A stretch of 64,000 bases of DNA from Streptomyces lucensis JCM 4490 (GCF_014650035.1 NZ_BMUE01000009.1:62001-126000); one strand, 5' to 3'. Counted from the first letter of the stretch, positions 15,997-25,250 are shown. Notes: a model not told the origin generated them from the letters alone. Numbers and translations: made by a program.

Positions 15997-17106
15997 TCAG
16001 GGCAGCCGGTGCCGGTTCTCGACCTGGGCCCGGTCGGCCGCCGCCGCGCCCTCCGCCCACCCCGCCGCGTCGGTCACGCCGCGCAGCCGGGTGGTGGTGG
16101 TCTGCGGGAACATGCGCTCCAGGCGGCCGGTCACGGCTATGGCCCGGGTGGCCAGCACCGGCAGCAGGTCCTCGGTGGCCTGGGTGCCGGCGGCGGTGGC
16201 GAGCCGGTCGCCCACGCGGTGGGCGTAGGCCGCAAGGAACGACTGGCGGAAGGTCTTGGTCCGCTTCCGCCCGCCGGCTCTCTGGGCCGCTTCCGCCCTG
16301 GTCATCGCGTGCGTCGCCTGCACCAGCAGCGAGGTGTGGAGCAGCTCGACCGCCTCCAGGTCCGCCTCGAAGCCGACGACCGTGGAGAAGCCGAGCGCTT
16401 CGTTCCACACCGCGCGGCAGTGGTTGGCGCCCGCCACGGCGTCCAGCAGCACCGCCTTGGCGTGTTCGTACGGCGGCTCGATCCCGATCCGGCAGGCGCC
16501 GGGGGCGTCCGGTGCGGGCGCCCGCGCGGCGAGCAGCGCCTCGTCGACGCTGTGCCGCGCCATCAGCTCCTGCGCCTTGGCGCTGAGCGCCTCCGCCTCC
16601 TCGGGATAGCCGGTCGCCTCGGCCTTGGCGAGCAGCGCGCGGATGCGGGTGAGCATGCGGGAGGCGGCGGGAGCGGGCGCGCGGCCCGGCTCGTCCTCCA
16701 GCGGCTCCAGGGCCGGCAGGCGCAGCAGCAGGCGGTACAGCTCCAGGACGGTGGTGGCGTGCGTGAACCGGTCGGCGCCGCGCGCGGCCCCCTGGGGCAG
16801 CGCCTCCAGCTGGGCGGCCCAGCGGCGCCCGCGCGCGCGGTCCCGTCCGGCCTGCGCCCGGATCAGCGCCGCGGCCAGGCACGCGTGCGCCTCGTCCAGC
16901 TCGCGCCGCACCAGCCGTACGACGTCCGCCGGCTGCCAGCCGCGCCGCCACGCCGTCGCGATGAAATCCTCCCCGCGCCGTGCGAGTTCGGCGTCCGCCG
17001 CGGCGTCGGCGGCGAGCAGGGAGGCGCCCGTGTCGAGGCCGGTGTCGGTGTCGTCGTAGAGGGCGGCCCCGAAGGCCCGCTCGACGGTACTGGCGGTGCT
17101 GGTCAC
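15997..17106 (-). CDS. DUF2786 domain protein
   Basis: About 369 residues. The DUF2786 helical pair is recognisable around RMLTRIRALLAKAEATGYPE followed by EAEALSAKAQELMARHSVDE. C-terminal to it is a longer conserved region with LLDAVAGANHCRAVWNEA and RSFLAAYAHRVG-like stretches, as in a family of actinobacterial proteins of unknown function. The start is uncertain: GTG 17106 gives the usual VTSTASTVERAFGAALY, and an in-frame GTG at 17154 would add 16 residues. It is divergent from the HTH-ClpN gene, and the long palindrome at 17196-17242 lies between them. Confidence 0.75.
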   Translation of the reverse strand: MTSTASTVERAFGAALYDDTDTGLDTGASLLAADAAADAELARRGEDFIATAWRRGWQPADVVRLVRRELDEAHACLAAALIRAQAGRDRARGRRWAAQLEALPQGAARGADRFTHATTVLELYRLLLRLPALEPLEDEPGRAPAPAASRMLTRIRALLAKAEATGYPEEAEALSAKAQELMARHSVDEALLAARAPAPDAPGACRIGIEPPYEHAKAVLLDAVAGANHCRAVWNEALGFSTVVGFEADLEAVELLHTSLLVQATHAMTRAEAAQRAGGRKRTKTFRQSFLAAYAHRVGDRLATAAGTQATEDLLPVLATRAIAVTGRLERMFPQTTTTRLRGVTDAAGWAEGAAAADRAQVENRHRLP

Positions 17107-17195
17107 GCCGTCGATCGTGCCACGACCCGCTGACAGCTCGCGAAGGGTGTCCACAGGCTGTGGACAACGAGCCTTCCGCAGGGGCCCGGGCTCGC

Positions 17196-17253
17196 TGCGC
17201 CCTCCCTATTGTCAACCGATGGTTGACAGTAGGGAGGGCGCAACCTACGGTTG
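17196..17253. promoter_or_regulatory. long palindromic operator plus a second half-size copy upstream of the HTH-ClpN gene
   Basis: Arms of 22 bp (17196-17217 and 17221-17242) are inverted repeats with one mismatch around the trinucleotide GAT. The core is TGTCAACC-GAT-GGTTGACA. A second CAACC-TAC-GGTTG(ACA) site (17241-17253) follows immediately, centre-to-centre 28 bp, ending 5 nt before the ATG at 17258. Placement over the start region implies autoregulation of the downstream HTH-ClpN gene, and possibly of the divergent DUF2786 gene. Confidence 0.7.
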
Positions 17254-17257
17254 ACAC

Positions 17258-18037
17258 ATGGCGACCAACGGGAACATCACGGCATCCGTGCGCCTCGACG
17301 ACCTCATCGAGGCGATCAAGAAGGTTCACACCGAACCGCTCGACCAGCTCCAGGACGCGGTCATCGCGGCCGACCACCTCGGAGACGTGGCCGACCACCT
17401 GATCGGCCACTTCGTGGACCAGGCCCGCCGGTCGGGCGCTTCCTGGACCGACATCGGCAGGAGCATGGGCGTCACCCGGCAGGCGGCCCAGAAGCGGTTC
17501 GTGCCGAAGGAGTCCGCCGACCTCGACCTCAGCCAGGGCTTCAGCCGCTACACACCCCGCGCGCGCAACGTGGTCATGGCCGCGCACAGCGAGGCGGTGG
17601 CCGCCCGCAACCCCGAGGGCCGGCCAGAACACCTGGTCCTCGGGCTGCTGGCCGAGCCGGAGGGACTGGCGGCGAAGGCGATCACCGCGCAGGGCACCGT
17701 CCTGGACACCGTCCGGCAGGCCGCCACCGCCGCGCTCCCGCCCGCGGCCGACGACGTCCCCGACCTGATCCCCTACGGGACCGAGGCGAAGAAGGTCCTG
17801 GAGCTCACCTTCCGCGAGGCCCTCAGGCTCGGTCACAACTACATCGGCACCGAGCACGTCCTGCTGGCCCTGCTGGAGCACGAGAACGGCCAGGGCGTCC
17901 TCAGCGGCCTCGGCATCACCAAGGCGGCGACCGAGGAGTACGTCGGCAGGGTGCTGGCCCTGCTGCTGGAGCAGAAGCGCGAAGCGGCGGCGGCCGCGGA
18001 GTCGGCGACGGCCCCCACCGAGCCCACCGGAGAGTGA
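17258..18037 (+). CDS. HTH protein with two ClpN-like repeats
   Basis: A 259-residue protein with no ATPase module. Residues 1-85 carry a putative helix-turn-helix (SGASWTDIGRSMGVTRQAAQ). Two copies of the Clp amino-terminal double-helix repeat follow (about 95-165 and 170-240), with the conserved EHLVLGLL and EHVLLALL motifs. ClpN domains bind substrates or adaptors of Clp proteases, so a regulator whose DNA binding responds to client proteins or Clp is a plausible inference. Similar Streptomyces proteins are annotated only as Clp protease N-domain proteins. The upstream palindromes suggest it controls its own synthesis. Confidence 0.85.
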   Translation: MATNGNITASVRLDDLIEAIKKVHTEPLDQLQDAVIAADHLGDVADHLIGHFVDQARRSGASWTDIGRSMGVTRQAAQKRFVPKESADLDLSQGFSRYTPRARNVVMAAHSEAVAARNPEGRPEHLVLGLLAEPEGLAAKAITAQGTVLDTVRQAATAALPPAADDVPDLIPYGTEAKKVLELTFREALRLGHNYIGTEHVLLALLEHENGQGVLSGLGITKAATEEYVGRVLALLLEQKREAAAAAESATAPTEPTGE

Positions 18038-18085
18038 ATCCGCAGGTCGGGCGCATTGTCAGACCCCCCTGCCACACTCGCAGTC

Positions 18086-19783
18086 ATGACCGACCGGTGG
18101 GCACTCGCACCGGCCGAGGACGGTGGCGTGGACGTCGCCCCCCTCGGCCCGGACGGGCTGCCCGCCGGGCCGGTGCGGCGGGAGAGCGATCTCGCCGGGG
18201 CGGTGCGGAGCCGCCCGGAGGTGACGCGCTGGGTGTGGCGGTCGACCCCCGATGTCTATCCGCGTCTGCTCGCCACGGGGGTGCGAGTGGAGCGGTGCTA
18301 CGACATCGAGGACGCCGAGACACTCCTGCTGGGCCACGAGGGCCGGTACGGCGAGCCGCGCTCGGCCGCCGCCGCCCTGGCCCGCCTCCGCGGCGGCCCC
18401 GTACCGCCCGACCCGCCGCAGCGCCCGGCCGCGCCGGGCGCCCAGTCCCCGCTGTTCGAACCGGCCGGCGCCCATGTGCCGCTCGGCGACCTCCTCGAGG
18501 TCTACGCCGACCAGCAGCGACGGCACCGGCTGACCGCGCACCCGGACCGCATGCGGCTGCTGACCGCCGCCGAGTCCGCCGGCATGCTGGTGGCCGCCGA
18601 GATGAACCGCGCGGGCCTGCCCTGGAGCTCGGGGGTCCACCGCGAGCTGCTGCACGACCTGCTCGGCGAGCGGTACGCGGGCGGGGGCGAGCCGCGCCGC
18701 CTCGCCGAGCTGGCCGACGAGGTGTCCGCCGCCTTCGGCCGCCGGGTGCGCCCGGACCTGCCCGCCGACGTCGTCAAGGCCTTCGCGCAGGCCGGCATCA
18801 AGGTGCGGTCGACCCGCCGCTGGGAGCTCCGGTCCGTCGACCACCCGGCCGTCGCGCCGCTGCTCGAGTACAAGAAGCTGTACCGCATCTGGGTGGCGCA
18901 CGGCTGGTCCTGGCTGCAGGACTGGGTGCGCGACGGCCGCTTCCGGCCCGAGTTCCTCGCCGGCGGTACGGTCACCGGCCGCTGGGTGACCAACGGCGGG
19001 GGCGCCCTGCAGATCCCCAAGGTGATCCGGCGGGCCGTCGTCGCCGACCCCGGCTGGCGGCTGGTGGTGGCCGACGCCGACCAGATGGAGCCCCGCGTAC
19101 TGGCCGCCATCTCCCGCGATCCCGGCCTGATGGAGGTGGCCGGCCGGGCGAGCGACCTGTACCAGGCCGTCTCCGACCGGGCCTTCTCCGGCGACCGCGA
19201 CCAGGCCAAGCTCGCCGTGCTCGGCGCGGTCTACGGCCAGACCTCCGGCGACGGCCTGAAGAACCTCGCGGCACTGCGCCGCCGCTTCCCCAAGGCGGTG
19301 GCCTACGTCGACGAGGCGGCGCGAGCCGGTGAGGAGGGGCGCCTGGTGCGCACCTGGCTGGGCCGGACCTGTCCGCCGGCCGCCGGCGCCGCAGAGGACG
19401 CCACGGAGGAGGCGGGCATCCCCCTCGGCGAGGACGACACCGGCACGCAGGCCGACGGCCAGGGCTGGGTCCCCGGCTACGCCTCCACCGACTCCCGCGC
19501 GCGGGGCCGTTTCGCGCGGAACTTCGTCGTCCAGGGCAGCGCCGCCGACTGGGCCCTGCTGCTGCTCGCCGCGCTGCGCCAGGCCTGCGCGGGGCTCAGG
19601 GCCGAGCTGGTCTTCTTCCAGCACGACGAGGTGATCGTGCACTGTCCCGCCGAGGAGGCCGACACCGTAGTCCAGGCCATCCGCGACTGCGCCGGCCTCG
19701 CCGGACGGCTGACCTTCGGCGACACTCCGGTGCGGTTCCCGTTCACGACGGCCGTGGTCGAGTGCTACGCCGACGCCAAGTGA
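18086..19783 (+). CDS. bifunctional 3'-5' exonuclease/DNA polymerase (second polA-like, Klenow-type)
   Basis: A 565-residue family A polymerase without a 5' nuclease domain. The N-terminal 190 residues correspond to a shortened 3'-5' exonuclease-like domain. Polymerase motifs follow: motif A VVADADQMEPRVLA, motif B DRDQAKLAVLGAVYGQTSG, and motif C FFQHDEVIVHCP. Catalytic Asp residues of A and C are present. About 30 residues between B and C (AAGAAEDATEEAGIPLGEDD region) are an acidic insert. It is shorter than the replicative-repair Pol I, which should be encoded elsewhere, so a repair or tolerance role is inferred. ATG 18086 is the start. Confidence 0.88.
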   Translation: MTDRWALAPAEDGGVDVAPLGPDGLPAGPVRRESDLAGAVRSRPEVTRWVWRSTPDVYPRLLATGVRVERCYDIEDAETLLLGHEGRYGEPRSAAAALARLRGGPVPPDPPQRPAAPGAQSPLFEPAGAHVPLGDLLEVYADQQRRHRLTAHPDRMRLLTAAESAGMLVAAEMNRAGLPWSSGVHRELLHDLLGERYAGGGEPRRLAELADEVSAAFGRRVRPDLPADVVKAFAQAGIKVRSTRRWELRSVDHPAVAPLLEYKKLYRIWVAHGWSWLQDWVRDGRFRPEFLAGGTVTGRWVTNGGGALQIPKVIRRAVVADPGWRLVVADADQMEPRVLAAISRDPGLMEVAGRASDLYQAVSDRAFSGDRDQAKLAVLGAVYGQTSGDGLKNLAALRRRFPKAVAYVDEAARAGEEGRLVRTWLGRTCPPAAGAAEDATEEAGIPLGEDDTGTQADGQGWVPGYASTDSRARGRFARNFVVQGSAADWALLLLAALRQACAGLRAELVFFQHDEVIVHCPAEEADTVVQAIRDCAGLAGRLTFGDTPVRFPFTTAVVECYADAK

Positions 19784-19798
19784 GCCGGGGGCGCCCGG

Positions 19799-19999
19799 CT
19801 AGTGCTGTGGCCGGGAAGGTTTGCCGGGAAGCTCGCGGCGTCCGGTGCTGGGGGTACCTCCCACGCCTTTCGGGCAGTGGGGGAGCGTCGCAAGGCGGAG
19901 CATCATGCGCGCACTGGATGTACTCGGGTGATGCGACAACGCGGCGAGGTGCCGTGCCGGGCGTCGCGAGCCGGTGAACCTTTCCGGTCACAGCACTAG
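19799..19999. mobile_element. MITE-like element with about 28-bp imperfect terminal inverted repeats
   Basis: The ends CTAGTGCTGTGGCCGGGAAG and, inverted, CTAGTGCTGTGACCGGAAAG define a 201-bp element. The arms match over about 28 bp with four mismatches, and each end lies in a CTAG that may be a target duplication. The interior includes the streptomycete intergenic motif gggggtacctccca/tgggggag. No coding capacity is seen. One terminus supplies the stop codon of the SARP gene. Confidence 0.65.
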
Positions 20000-22900
20000 C
20001 TGTCCAGGAGGGCCCGCAGCTCCTCCATCACCACCTGCGCGTCCGTGCCGTCCAGCGCCGCGAGGGCCGCGCGCCAGGTGTCGTACGCCTGCGCCGGCCG
20101 GCCCTGTTCGCGCAGCAGCAGCCCGTGCTGGTGCCGGGCGAGGCCGCCCATGTACCGGTCGGCGCGGGCGTCCGCCCGGCGCAGCAGCTCCACGCACTCC
20201 CCGGTCGCTCGCTCCCGCTCCCCGAGGGCCCGCAGCGCGCGGACCAGACCGAGCCGGGTCTGGGCCTCGCCGTGCCAGTCGCCGTGGTCGCCCAGGATCC
20301 GCAGGCTCTCCTCGAAGTGCCGGGCGGCGGCGGCCGGTTCGCCGAGGGTGAGCTGGGCGTAGCCGATGTTGCAGTGCGCCGAGTGCTGCACGATGACGGC
20401 GCCGATCGCGTCCCCGATCGCCAGCGAACGCCGGTGCTGCTCGATGGCGGCGCGCGGGTCGGTGTGCTCGTACAGGTTGCCGAGATGGCTGTGGGTGACG
20501 GCCTCGCCGTAGGGGTCGTTCAGCTGCCGCGAATACCCGAGGCTCTGCCGCAGCGCCTCCCCCGACTCCTCGTACCGGCCCAGCCCTTCCAGCAGCAGCC
20601 CGCGGTTGTTCAGGCAGCGCCGGATCCGGGACACCCTGTCCAGCCGCCGCCAGATCTCCAGGGCCTGGTCGGACAGGGCCAGCGCGTGGTTGTGCCGGCC
20701 GGTCAGGAAGTGCAGGCCCGCCAGGTCGCCGAGCGCGTACGCCTCGGCCGCCGCGTCGCCGAGCCGGCGCGCCGCCAGCAGCCCGGCCTGCCCCAGGACC
20801 TCCATCTCGGCGACCCGTCCGCCGCGCTGCGCGTACGGGAAGAGCAGCCGTACGAGCACCGAGAGATGGGCGGACCGGCGCATGTCGTCCGTGCCGGCGT
20901 TCCGGGCCACCAGGGCGACGACGTTCTCCAGCTCCATGTCGCCCCACGCGAAGGCCTGCTCGGCGGACTCGAAGACCGGCAGGGCCACCACCTCCTCGGC
21001 GTGCTCCGCGGGCTGCGCGGAGGTGGGCCGGCGCCGGTCCTCCTGGTCGAGCCCCGGCTCGACGACCGCCAGCATCACGCGCTCGGCGACGGCGGCGTAC
21101 CAGCGCAGGGCGATCAGCTCCGGGACGCCGGCGGCGGAAGCGGCCTGGCCGCGGTCCGTGGCGGCGCCGCCGGGGTCCTCGCCCGCGGCGGGGCCCGGGG
21201 CGCGCTCGGCCAGTTCGCGGGCGAAGTCGCGGACCAGGTCGTGGGGGGCGTACCGGCCGTACGCCGTCTCCTCCAGCAGGGCCACGTCGACCAGGCGGTC
21301 CAGGGCCGCCTCGGCCCGGTGCTCGTCGATGCCGCTGAGGCGGGCGATGAGCATGGACCCGTAGGTCGGCAGGTCGAGCGCGCCGATCCGGCGCAGGGCG
21401 AGGGCCGCGTCCCGGTCGGCCTGGCGGTCGGCGGCGGCGAGCGCGTCGTGGGCGACGGCCAGGGAGCGCCGGACGCTCAGGTCGTCGTACTCCAGGTGGT
21501 GCAGCCGGCTCCCGGTGTCGGCCAGTTGCCCGGCCAGCACCTCCGGGGTGAGCGCGCGGCGGGCCGCCAGCCGGGCGGCGACGACGCGCAGGGCGAGCGG
21601 GAGCCTGCCGGTCAGCTCGACCAGGGCGTGGTCGGCGTCCAGCCCCTCGCGGCCGCTCACGGCGCGCAGCAGGGCCGCGCTGTCCTCGCTCGTCAGCGGG
21701 TCGAGCGGAAAGCGCCGGGCGCCGTCAAGGGCGGTCAGCGGTGAGCGGCTGGTGACGATCACCGCGCAGCCGGGTCCGGCCGGGAGCAGGGGACGTACCT
21801 GCGCCGCGCTGGCGGCGTCGTCCAGCACCAGCAGGACGCGGGCCGGGGCCAGCAGCGAGCGCAGCAACGCGGCGGCGGCGTCCGGGTGTTCGGGGATGCT
21901 GCGGGCGTCGGTGCCGAGGTCCCGCAGCAGCGCGGTCAGTGCCTGCGCGGCGGTGAGCGGGGCCATGCAGGGGGTGGCGCCGTGCAGGTCGACGTAGAGC
22001 TGGCCGTCGGGGAACCGGTCCCGCAGTTCGTGGGCGGCGTGCAGGGCCAGCGCGCTCTTGCCGACACCCGCCATGCCGCTGATGACGGCGACGGCGGGGG
22101 CCGGTGCGGGCGGTTCGGTCAGCACGCCGCGCAGCTCCCGGCGTGCGTCGGCGCGGCCGGTGAAGTGGGCCGGAGGAGCGGGGAGCTGGGCAGGGCGCGG
22201 GGCCCACCGCGGAGCCGGCCCGCCGTCCTCCGGGGACGCGGAGGGTGCCGTCGCACCGGCGGCGTCCCCGTGCCCGCCGGCGCCGGGCCGTCGTGGCGCC
22301 TCGTCCCCGGCGGCTCGCCGCTGGTCGCGGTGCGTCTCCTCCTCCTGCTGCCGCCCCTCGCCGCTCCCCCGCAGCACCTCGACATGCGCTTCCCGGACCG
22401 CGGGTCCGGGCTCGATGCCGAGTTCCTCGACCAGGCGGACGCGCAGGTCGCGGTGGACGGCCAGGGCCTCGGCCTGGCGGCCGGTGCGGTGCAGGGCGAG
22501 CATGAGCTGGCGGTGGAAGGCCTCCCGCAGCGGGAACTCGGCGACAAGGGCCGTCAGTTCGGGCACGAGCGCGGCCACCCGGGCTCCACCGAGGGCGAGT
22601 TCGGCGTCGTATCGCCACTCCAGCGCGAACAGCCTCGCCTCCTCCAGCCGTTGCACGAGGGCGTAGCCGCCGAAGTCGGCCGGGAGCCCGCCGAGCGGCG
22701 TGCCGCGCCACAGCGAGAGCGCGGCCGTACAGGCCCGTACGACGTCCGGCCAGTCCCCGCGGGCGTGCGCGGCGCGCGCCTCGGCCACCCGCTCGTCGAA
22801 CACGTGCACGTCCAGCTCGCCCTGGTCGACGCGGAGGGCGTAGCCCGGCGGCACGGTCCTGAGCCGCTCGGGGTCGTCGAGGAGCCGGCGCAGCCGGGTG

Positions 22901-23196
22901 ACATGGTTGTGCAGTGAGGCCTGCGCGGAGACGGGCGGCGCTCCGCCCCACAGGGCGTCCTTCAGCGAGTCCACCGACACGATCCGGCCGTGCTCCAGCA
23001 GAAGGGCGGCGAGCAGGGCACGCACCTTGGGGCTGCCGATGGCGTGCACCCCGTCGTCGGAGGTGTCGTCGGATGTGCCGGCGGAGGTCTTCGCGGGAAC
23101 GTCGCCCCCGGATTCGTACGAAATACCGTACGGCGGTCGATCGTAGAGGACCGGCGGCCCCAGCAGTCCGAACCGCAGCTCGTACCGCTGCTTCAC
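19996..23196 (-). CDS. SARP-type transcriptional regulator (AfsR-like: wHTH-BTAD-NB-ARC-TPR)
   Basis: About 1066 residues. Residues 1-125 are an OmpR-like winged helix (SPKVRALLAALLLEHGRIVS ... HNHVTRLRRLLDD) interrupted near the start by an acidic Ser/Asp/Gly insert (about 27-50). Residues 128-275 are the BTAD with LREAFHRQLMLALHR. Residues about 340-640 are NB-ARC, with Walker A GMAGVGKS at 374-381 and Walker B VLLVLDDA. TPR helices fill the rest (ARRLGDAAAEAYALGDLAGL, ALRQSLGYSRQLNDPYGEAV). AfsR-type proteins activate antibiotic or developmental genes by recruiting RNA polymerase; no target cluster is adjacent. GTG 23196 is the start. The last codon before the stop abuts the MITE, so the C-terminus may be altered. 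Confidence 0.9.
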   Translation of the reverse strand: MKQRYELRFGLLGPPVLYDRPPYGISYESGGDVPAKTSAGTSDDTSDDGVHAIGSPKVRALLAALLLEHGRIVSVDSLKDALWGGAPPVSAQASLHNHVTRLRRLLDDPERLRTVPPGYALRVDQGELDVHVFDERVAEARAAHARGDWPDVVRACTAALSLWRGTPLGGLPADFGGYALVQRLEEARLFALEWRYDAELALGGARVAALVPELTALVAEFPLREAFHRQLMLALHRTGRQAEALAVHRDLRVRLVEELGIEPGPAVREAHVEVLRGSGEGRQQEEETHRDQRRAAGDEAPRRPGAGGHGDAAGATAPSASPEDGGPAPRWAPRPAQLPAPPAHFTGRADARRELRGVLTEPPAPAPAVAVISGMAGVGKSALALHAAHELRDRFPDGQLYVDLHGATPCMAPLTAAQALTALLRDLGTDARSIPEHPDAAAALLRSLLAPARVLLVLDDAASAAQVRPLLPAGPGCAVIVTSRSPLTALDGARRFPLDPLTSEDSAALLRAVSGREGLDADHALVELTGRLPLALRVVAARLAARRALTPEVLAGQLADTGSRLHHLEYDDLSVRRSLAVAHDALAAADRQADRDAALALRRIGALDLPTYGSMLIARLSGIDEHRAEAALDRLVDVALLEETAYGRYAPHDLVRDFARELAERAPGPAAGEDPGGAATDRGQAASAAGVPELIALRWYAAVAERVMLAVVEPGLDQEDRRRPTSAQPAEHAEEVVALPVFESAEQAFAWGDMELENVVALVARNAGTDDMRRSAHLSVLVRLLFPYAQRGGRVAEMEVLGQAGLLAARRLGDAAAEAYALGDLAGLHFLTGRHNHALALSDQALEIWRRLDRVSRIRRCLNNRGLLLEGLGRYEESGEALRQSLGYSRQLNDPYGEAVTHSHLGNLYEHTDPRAAIEQHRRSLAIGDAIGAVIVQHSAHCNIGYAQLTLGEPAAAARHFEESLRILGDHGDWHGEAQTRLGLVRALRALGERERATGECVELLRRADARADRYMGGLARHQHGLLLREQGRPAQAYDTWRAALAALDGTDAQVVMEELRALLDS

Positions 23197-23710
23197 GCCG
23201 CTACCACTGCCTTCCCTTGCCGAACCCGCTCCGCGGTGAGTGTCCACCCGCCGTTCTCTGGCGGATTCCCGCCCTGCACACAACGGTTTCCCGCCACCTT
23301 CTGCTTGCCGGTCCGGACCGGGAACCCGCCCGCGCGGCGGCCTGTTCCCGTGACCGCCGGGCGACTTCCGGCCAACCGGTCCACGGTCCGCCGTCGAACC
23401 GTTGGCCACATGTTAGCGATTCGTTGGCGGATCCTGATCTGATCATTCCATCGGATCTGGCTCGACGGCGCGCGCGCATGTCGCGTAACTCGGGGGAGTG
23501 TCGCCGCAGGCCAGATCCGGGGGCACAGAGGGGCCCCGGTCGGCGGAGGTGAACGACCGGGGCTCTGTCCCGCCTCCTTCGGCACCTCCCTCGCCGGGGT
23601 CCCGTCCCGCCTTCAACGCCTCCCCCTTCCGGGAACCCCTCCCGACTTCGCACCTTCCGGCACTTCGTCCCGCCATCCTTTCGACGTCTGTCCTCCCACG
23701 GCCCGGCAAG
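23197..23710. other. 514-bp region upstream of the SARP gene without a recognisable gene
   Basis: It contains the presumed SARP promoter region. Frames through it on both strands have no start with a ribosome binding site and no recognisable domain. The end near 23700 runs into the glycosyltransferase remnant. Confidence 0.6.
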
Positions 23711-23943
23711 GTCACCACCGTCGACGTCGACGAGAACCTGGGCTGCCCGGGCGGCCGGAACGTCGCCCTCGCGCGGCTGCGGGAGTACGGCGACGTGGAC
23801 GTCGTCGTGCAGCGTGCCCCGGGTCGGGAAGTCCGATCCCCTGCGCGGCGGACGGGTCACCGGGTTCCTCGGCGGCGGGCACGCGCTGCGCATGGTGATG
23901 CTGGCCGAGGCCGGTGACTGGCCCGCCGAGGTCCGCGCCTTCC
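23711..23943 (+). pseudogene. remnant of a family 2 glycosyltransferase gene
   Basis: Two fragments in different frames resemble parts of GT2 enzymes. VDVDENLGCPGGRNVALARL with YGDVDVVVQ (23711 to about 23812) is the nucleotide-sugar region. GGRVTGFLGGGHALRMVM with LAEAGDWPAE (from about 23841) matches the acceptor-side LGGGHALR...EETD region. The intervening DxD part and both ends are lost. The call rests on recalled family patterns, so it is tentative. Confidence 0.4.
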
Positions 23944-25053
23944 TCATCCGGTGTCCGCGGCGCGGGCGGTCCAGCGCTCCTCGACCCTGGCGAGGCGCCA
24001 GTACCCCACGGCCACGGCCCAGACGACCACGAACAGGCCGACGATCACGTAACCGACGTTGTCCAGGTCCAGGGCCGCGATCCGGTCGGTGACCCCGTCG
24101 TGCAGGCCGAGCTTGTCGTGCAGGACGCCGACCAGCTCGATCGTGCCGACGAAGAACGCGACGGCGATGGACAGTCCGGTGATGGTGAGGTTGTAGAACA
24201 CCTTCCGCACCGGGTTGGAGAAGGCCCACTGGTAGGCGAAGTTCATGAACGTGCCGTCGAGGGTGTCGAACAGGCTCATGCCGGCCGCGAACAGCAGCGG
24301 CAGGCACAGCACCGCGTACCACGGCAGCCCGGCGGCGGCGCCGTTGCCGGCCAGGGCGAGGAGCAGGACCTCCGTCGTGGTGTCGAAGCCGATGCCGAAG
24401 AGGAATCCGAGGGGGAACATCTGGCCGGGCCGGCGGACGGACCTGGTGAGCCGGCCGAGGACACGGTTCATGAAGCCGCGCGAGTCGAGGTGGGCCTCCA
24501 GCTCCGCCTCGTCGAAACGGCCGGCGCGCATCGCCCTGAAGACGCGCAGGATGCCGAAGAGCGCGACGAGGTTGAGGGCGGCGATGAGGTACAGGAAGCT
24601 GCCGGAGACCGTGGTGCCGACGGTGCCCAGGACCTGGTGGGTGCGGGAGCCGTCGTCCATCAGGGTGCCGGCGAGCTTCGCGCCGCCGGCGACCAGCGCG
24701 GCCATGACGACCACCACGCTGGAGTGCCCCAGCGCGAACCAGAAGCCCACCGACACCGGCCGCTGCCCGTCGGCCATCAGCTTGCGGGTCGTGTTGTCGA
24801 TCGCCGCTATGTGGTCCGCGTCGAAGGCGTGCCGCATGCCGAGCGTGTACGCCGTGACCCCGAGGCCGATGCCGAACGCCTTGGTGCCGACCTCGTAGTG
24901 ACGCGGTATCACCAGCAGGAAGAGGATCCCGAACGCGACCACGTGCAGGGCGACGATCACGGCCAGGAGACCGGCGGTCCGTACGGTGTCCTCGCGGCGC
25001 CAGCGGAAGGGCGGCGCGGCGGCGGTCTCGGGCACGCCTTCGGACACGGTCAT
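23944..25053 (-). CDS. NiCoT-family cobalt/nickel transporter (HoxN/NixA type)
   Basis: A 369-residue membrane permease of eight predicted helices. The signature RHAFDADHIAAIDNTTRK (H-x4-DH metal-binding motif in helix II) is intact, as are LGHSSVVVV, GIGFDTTTEVLLLAL and GMSLFDTLDG. These transporters bring Ni2+ or Co2+ into the cytosol. Placement directly downstream of a cobalamin riboswitch argues that cobalt for B12 is the physiological cargo. ATG 25053 is preferred because GGAG lies about 9 nt upstream; an in-frame GTG at 25071 is an alternative. A divergent ArsR-type regulator may add metal control. Confidence 0.92.
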   Translation of the reverse strand: MTVSEGVPETAAAPPFRWRREDTVRTAGLLAVIVALHVVAFGILFLLVIPRHYEVGTKAFGIGLGVTAYTLGMRHAFDADHIAAIDNTTRKLMADGQRPVSVGFWFALGHSSVVVVMAALVAGGAKLAGTLMDDGSRTHQVLGTVGTTVSGSFLYLIAALNLVALFGILRVFRAMRAGRFDEAELEAHLDSRGFMNRVLGRLTRSVRRPGQMFPLGFLFGIGFDTTTEVLLLALAGNGAAAGLPWYAVLCLPLLFAAGMSLFDTLDGTFMNFAYQWAFSNPVRKVFYNLTITGLSIAVAFFVGTIELVGVLHDKLGLHDGVTDRIAALDLDNVGYVIVGLFVVVWAVAVGYWRLARVEERWTARAADTG

Positions 25054-25087
25054 ACGGTCACGCTCCAGCACCTCGTGGATCAGCTTC

Positions 25088-25250
25088 GTGATGCCGTGGC
25101 CGGTCTCCTGGCTGACGGGTCGACGCGCCCGCCCCTGCCTTCCCGGCCGTGCGGCCAGTGGCGTTCAGGGGGCGGGAACTTCCCGATCACAGTGGCGAGG
25201 GCCGCTCCGGACTGAACCCTTCGAGGGCTTTCACCGGTCTTCCCGAACAC
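25088..25250 (-). promoter_or_regulatory. cobalamin riboswitch upstream of the NiCoT transporter
   Basis: Read on the minus strand, the leader contains the elements in order: CGGGAAGACCGGTGAAAGCC at the 5' end, GCCACTGTGATCGGG in the centre, a CTGGCCGCACGGCCGGGAAG hairpin, and the B12 box AGCCAGGAGACCGGCC (plus 25098-25113) about 45 nt before the start. These are the conserved parts of the AdoCbl riboswitch. Proximity of the B12 box to the ribosome binding site suggests control of translation initiation, with B12 repressing the transporter. Confidence 0.85.

Noticed and set aside
23498..23917. Complete glycosyltransferase gene
   Set aside because: Only two short similar fragments in different frames exist; the rest is missing, so it was recorded as a remnant.
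23201..24322. 373-codon minus-strand frame spanning the SARP upstream region and the transporter end
   Set aside because: No domain, no SD, and it overlaps the NiCoT coding sequence in another frame.
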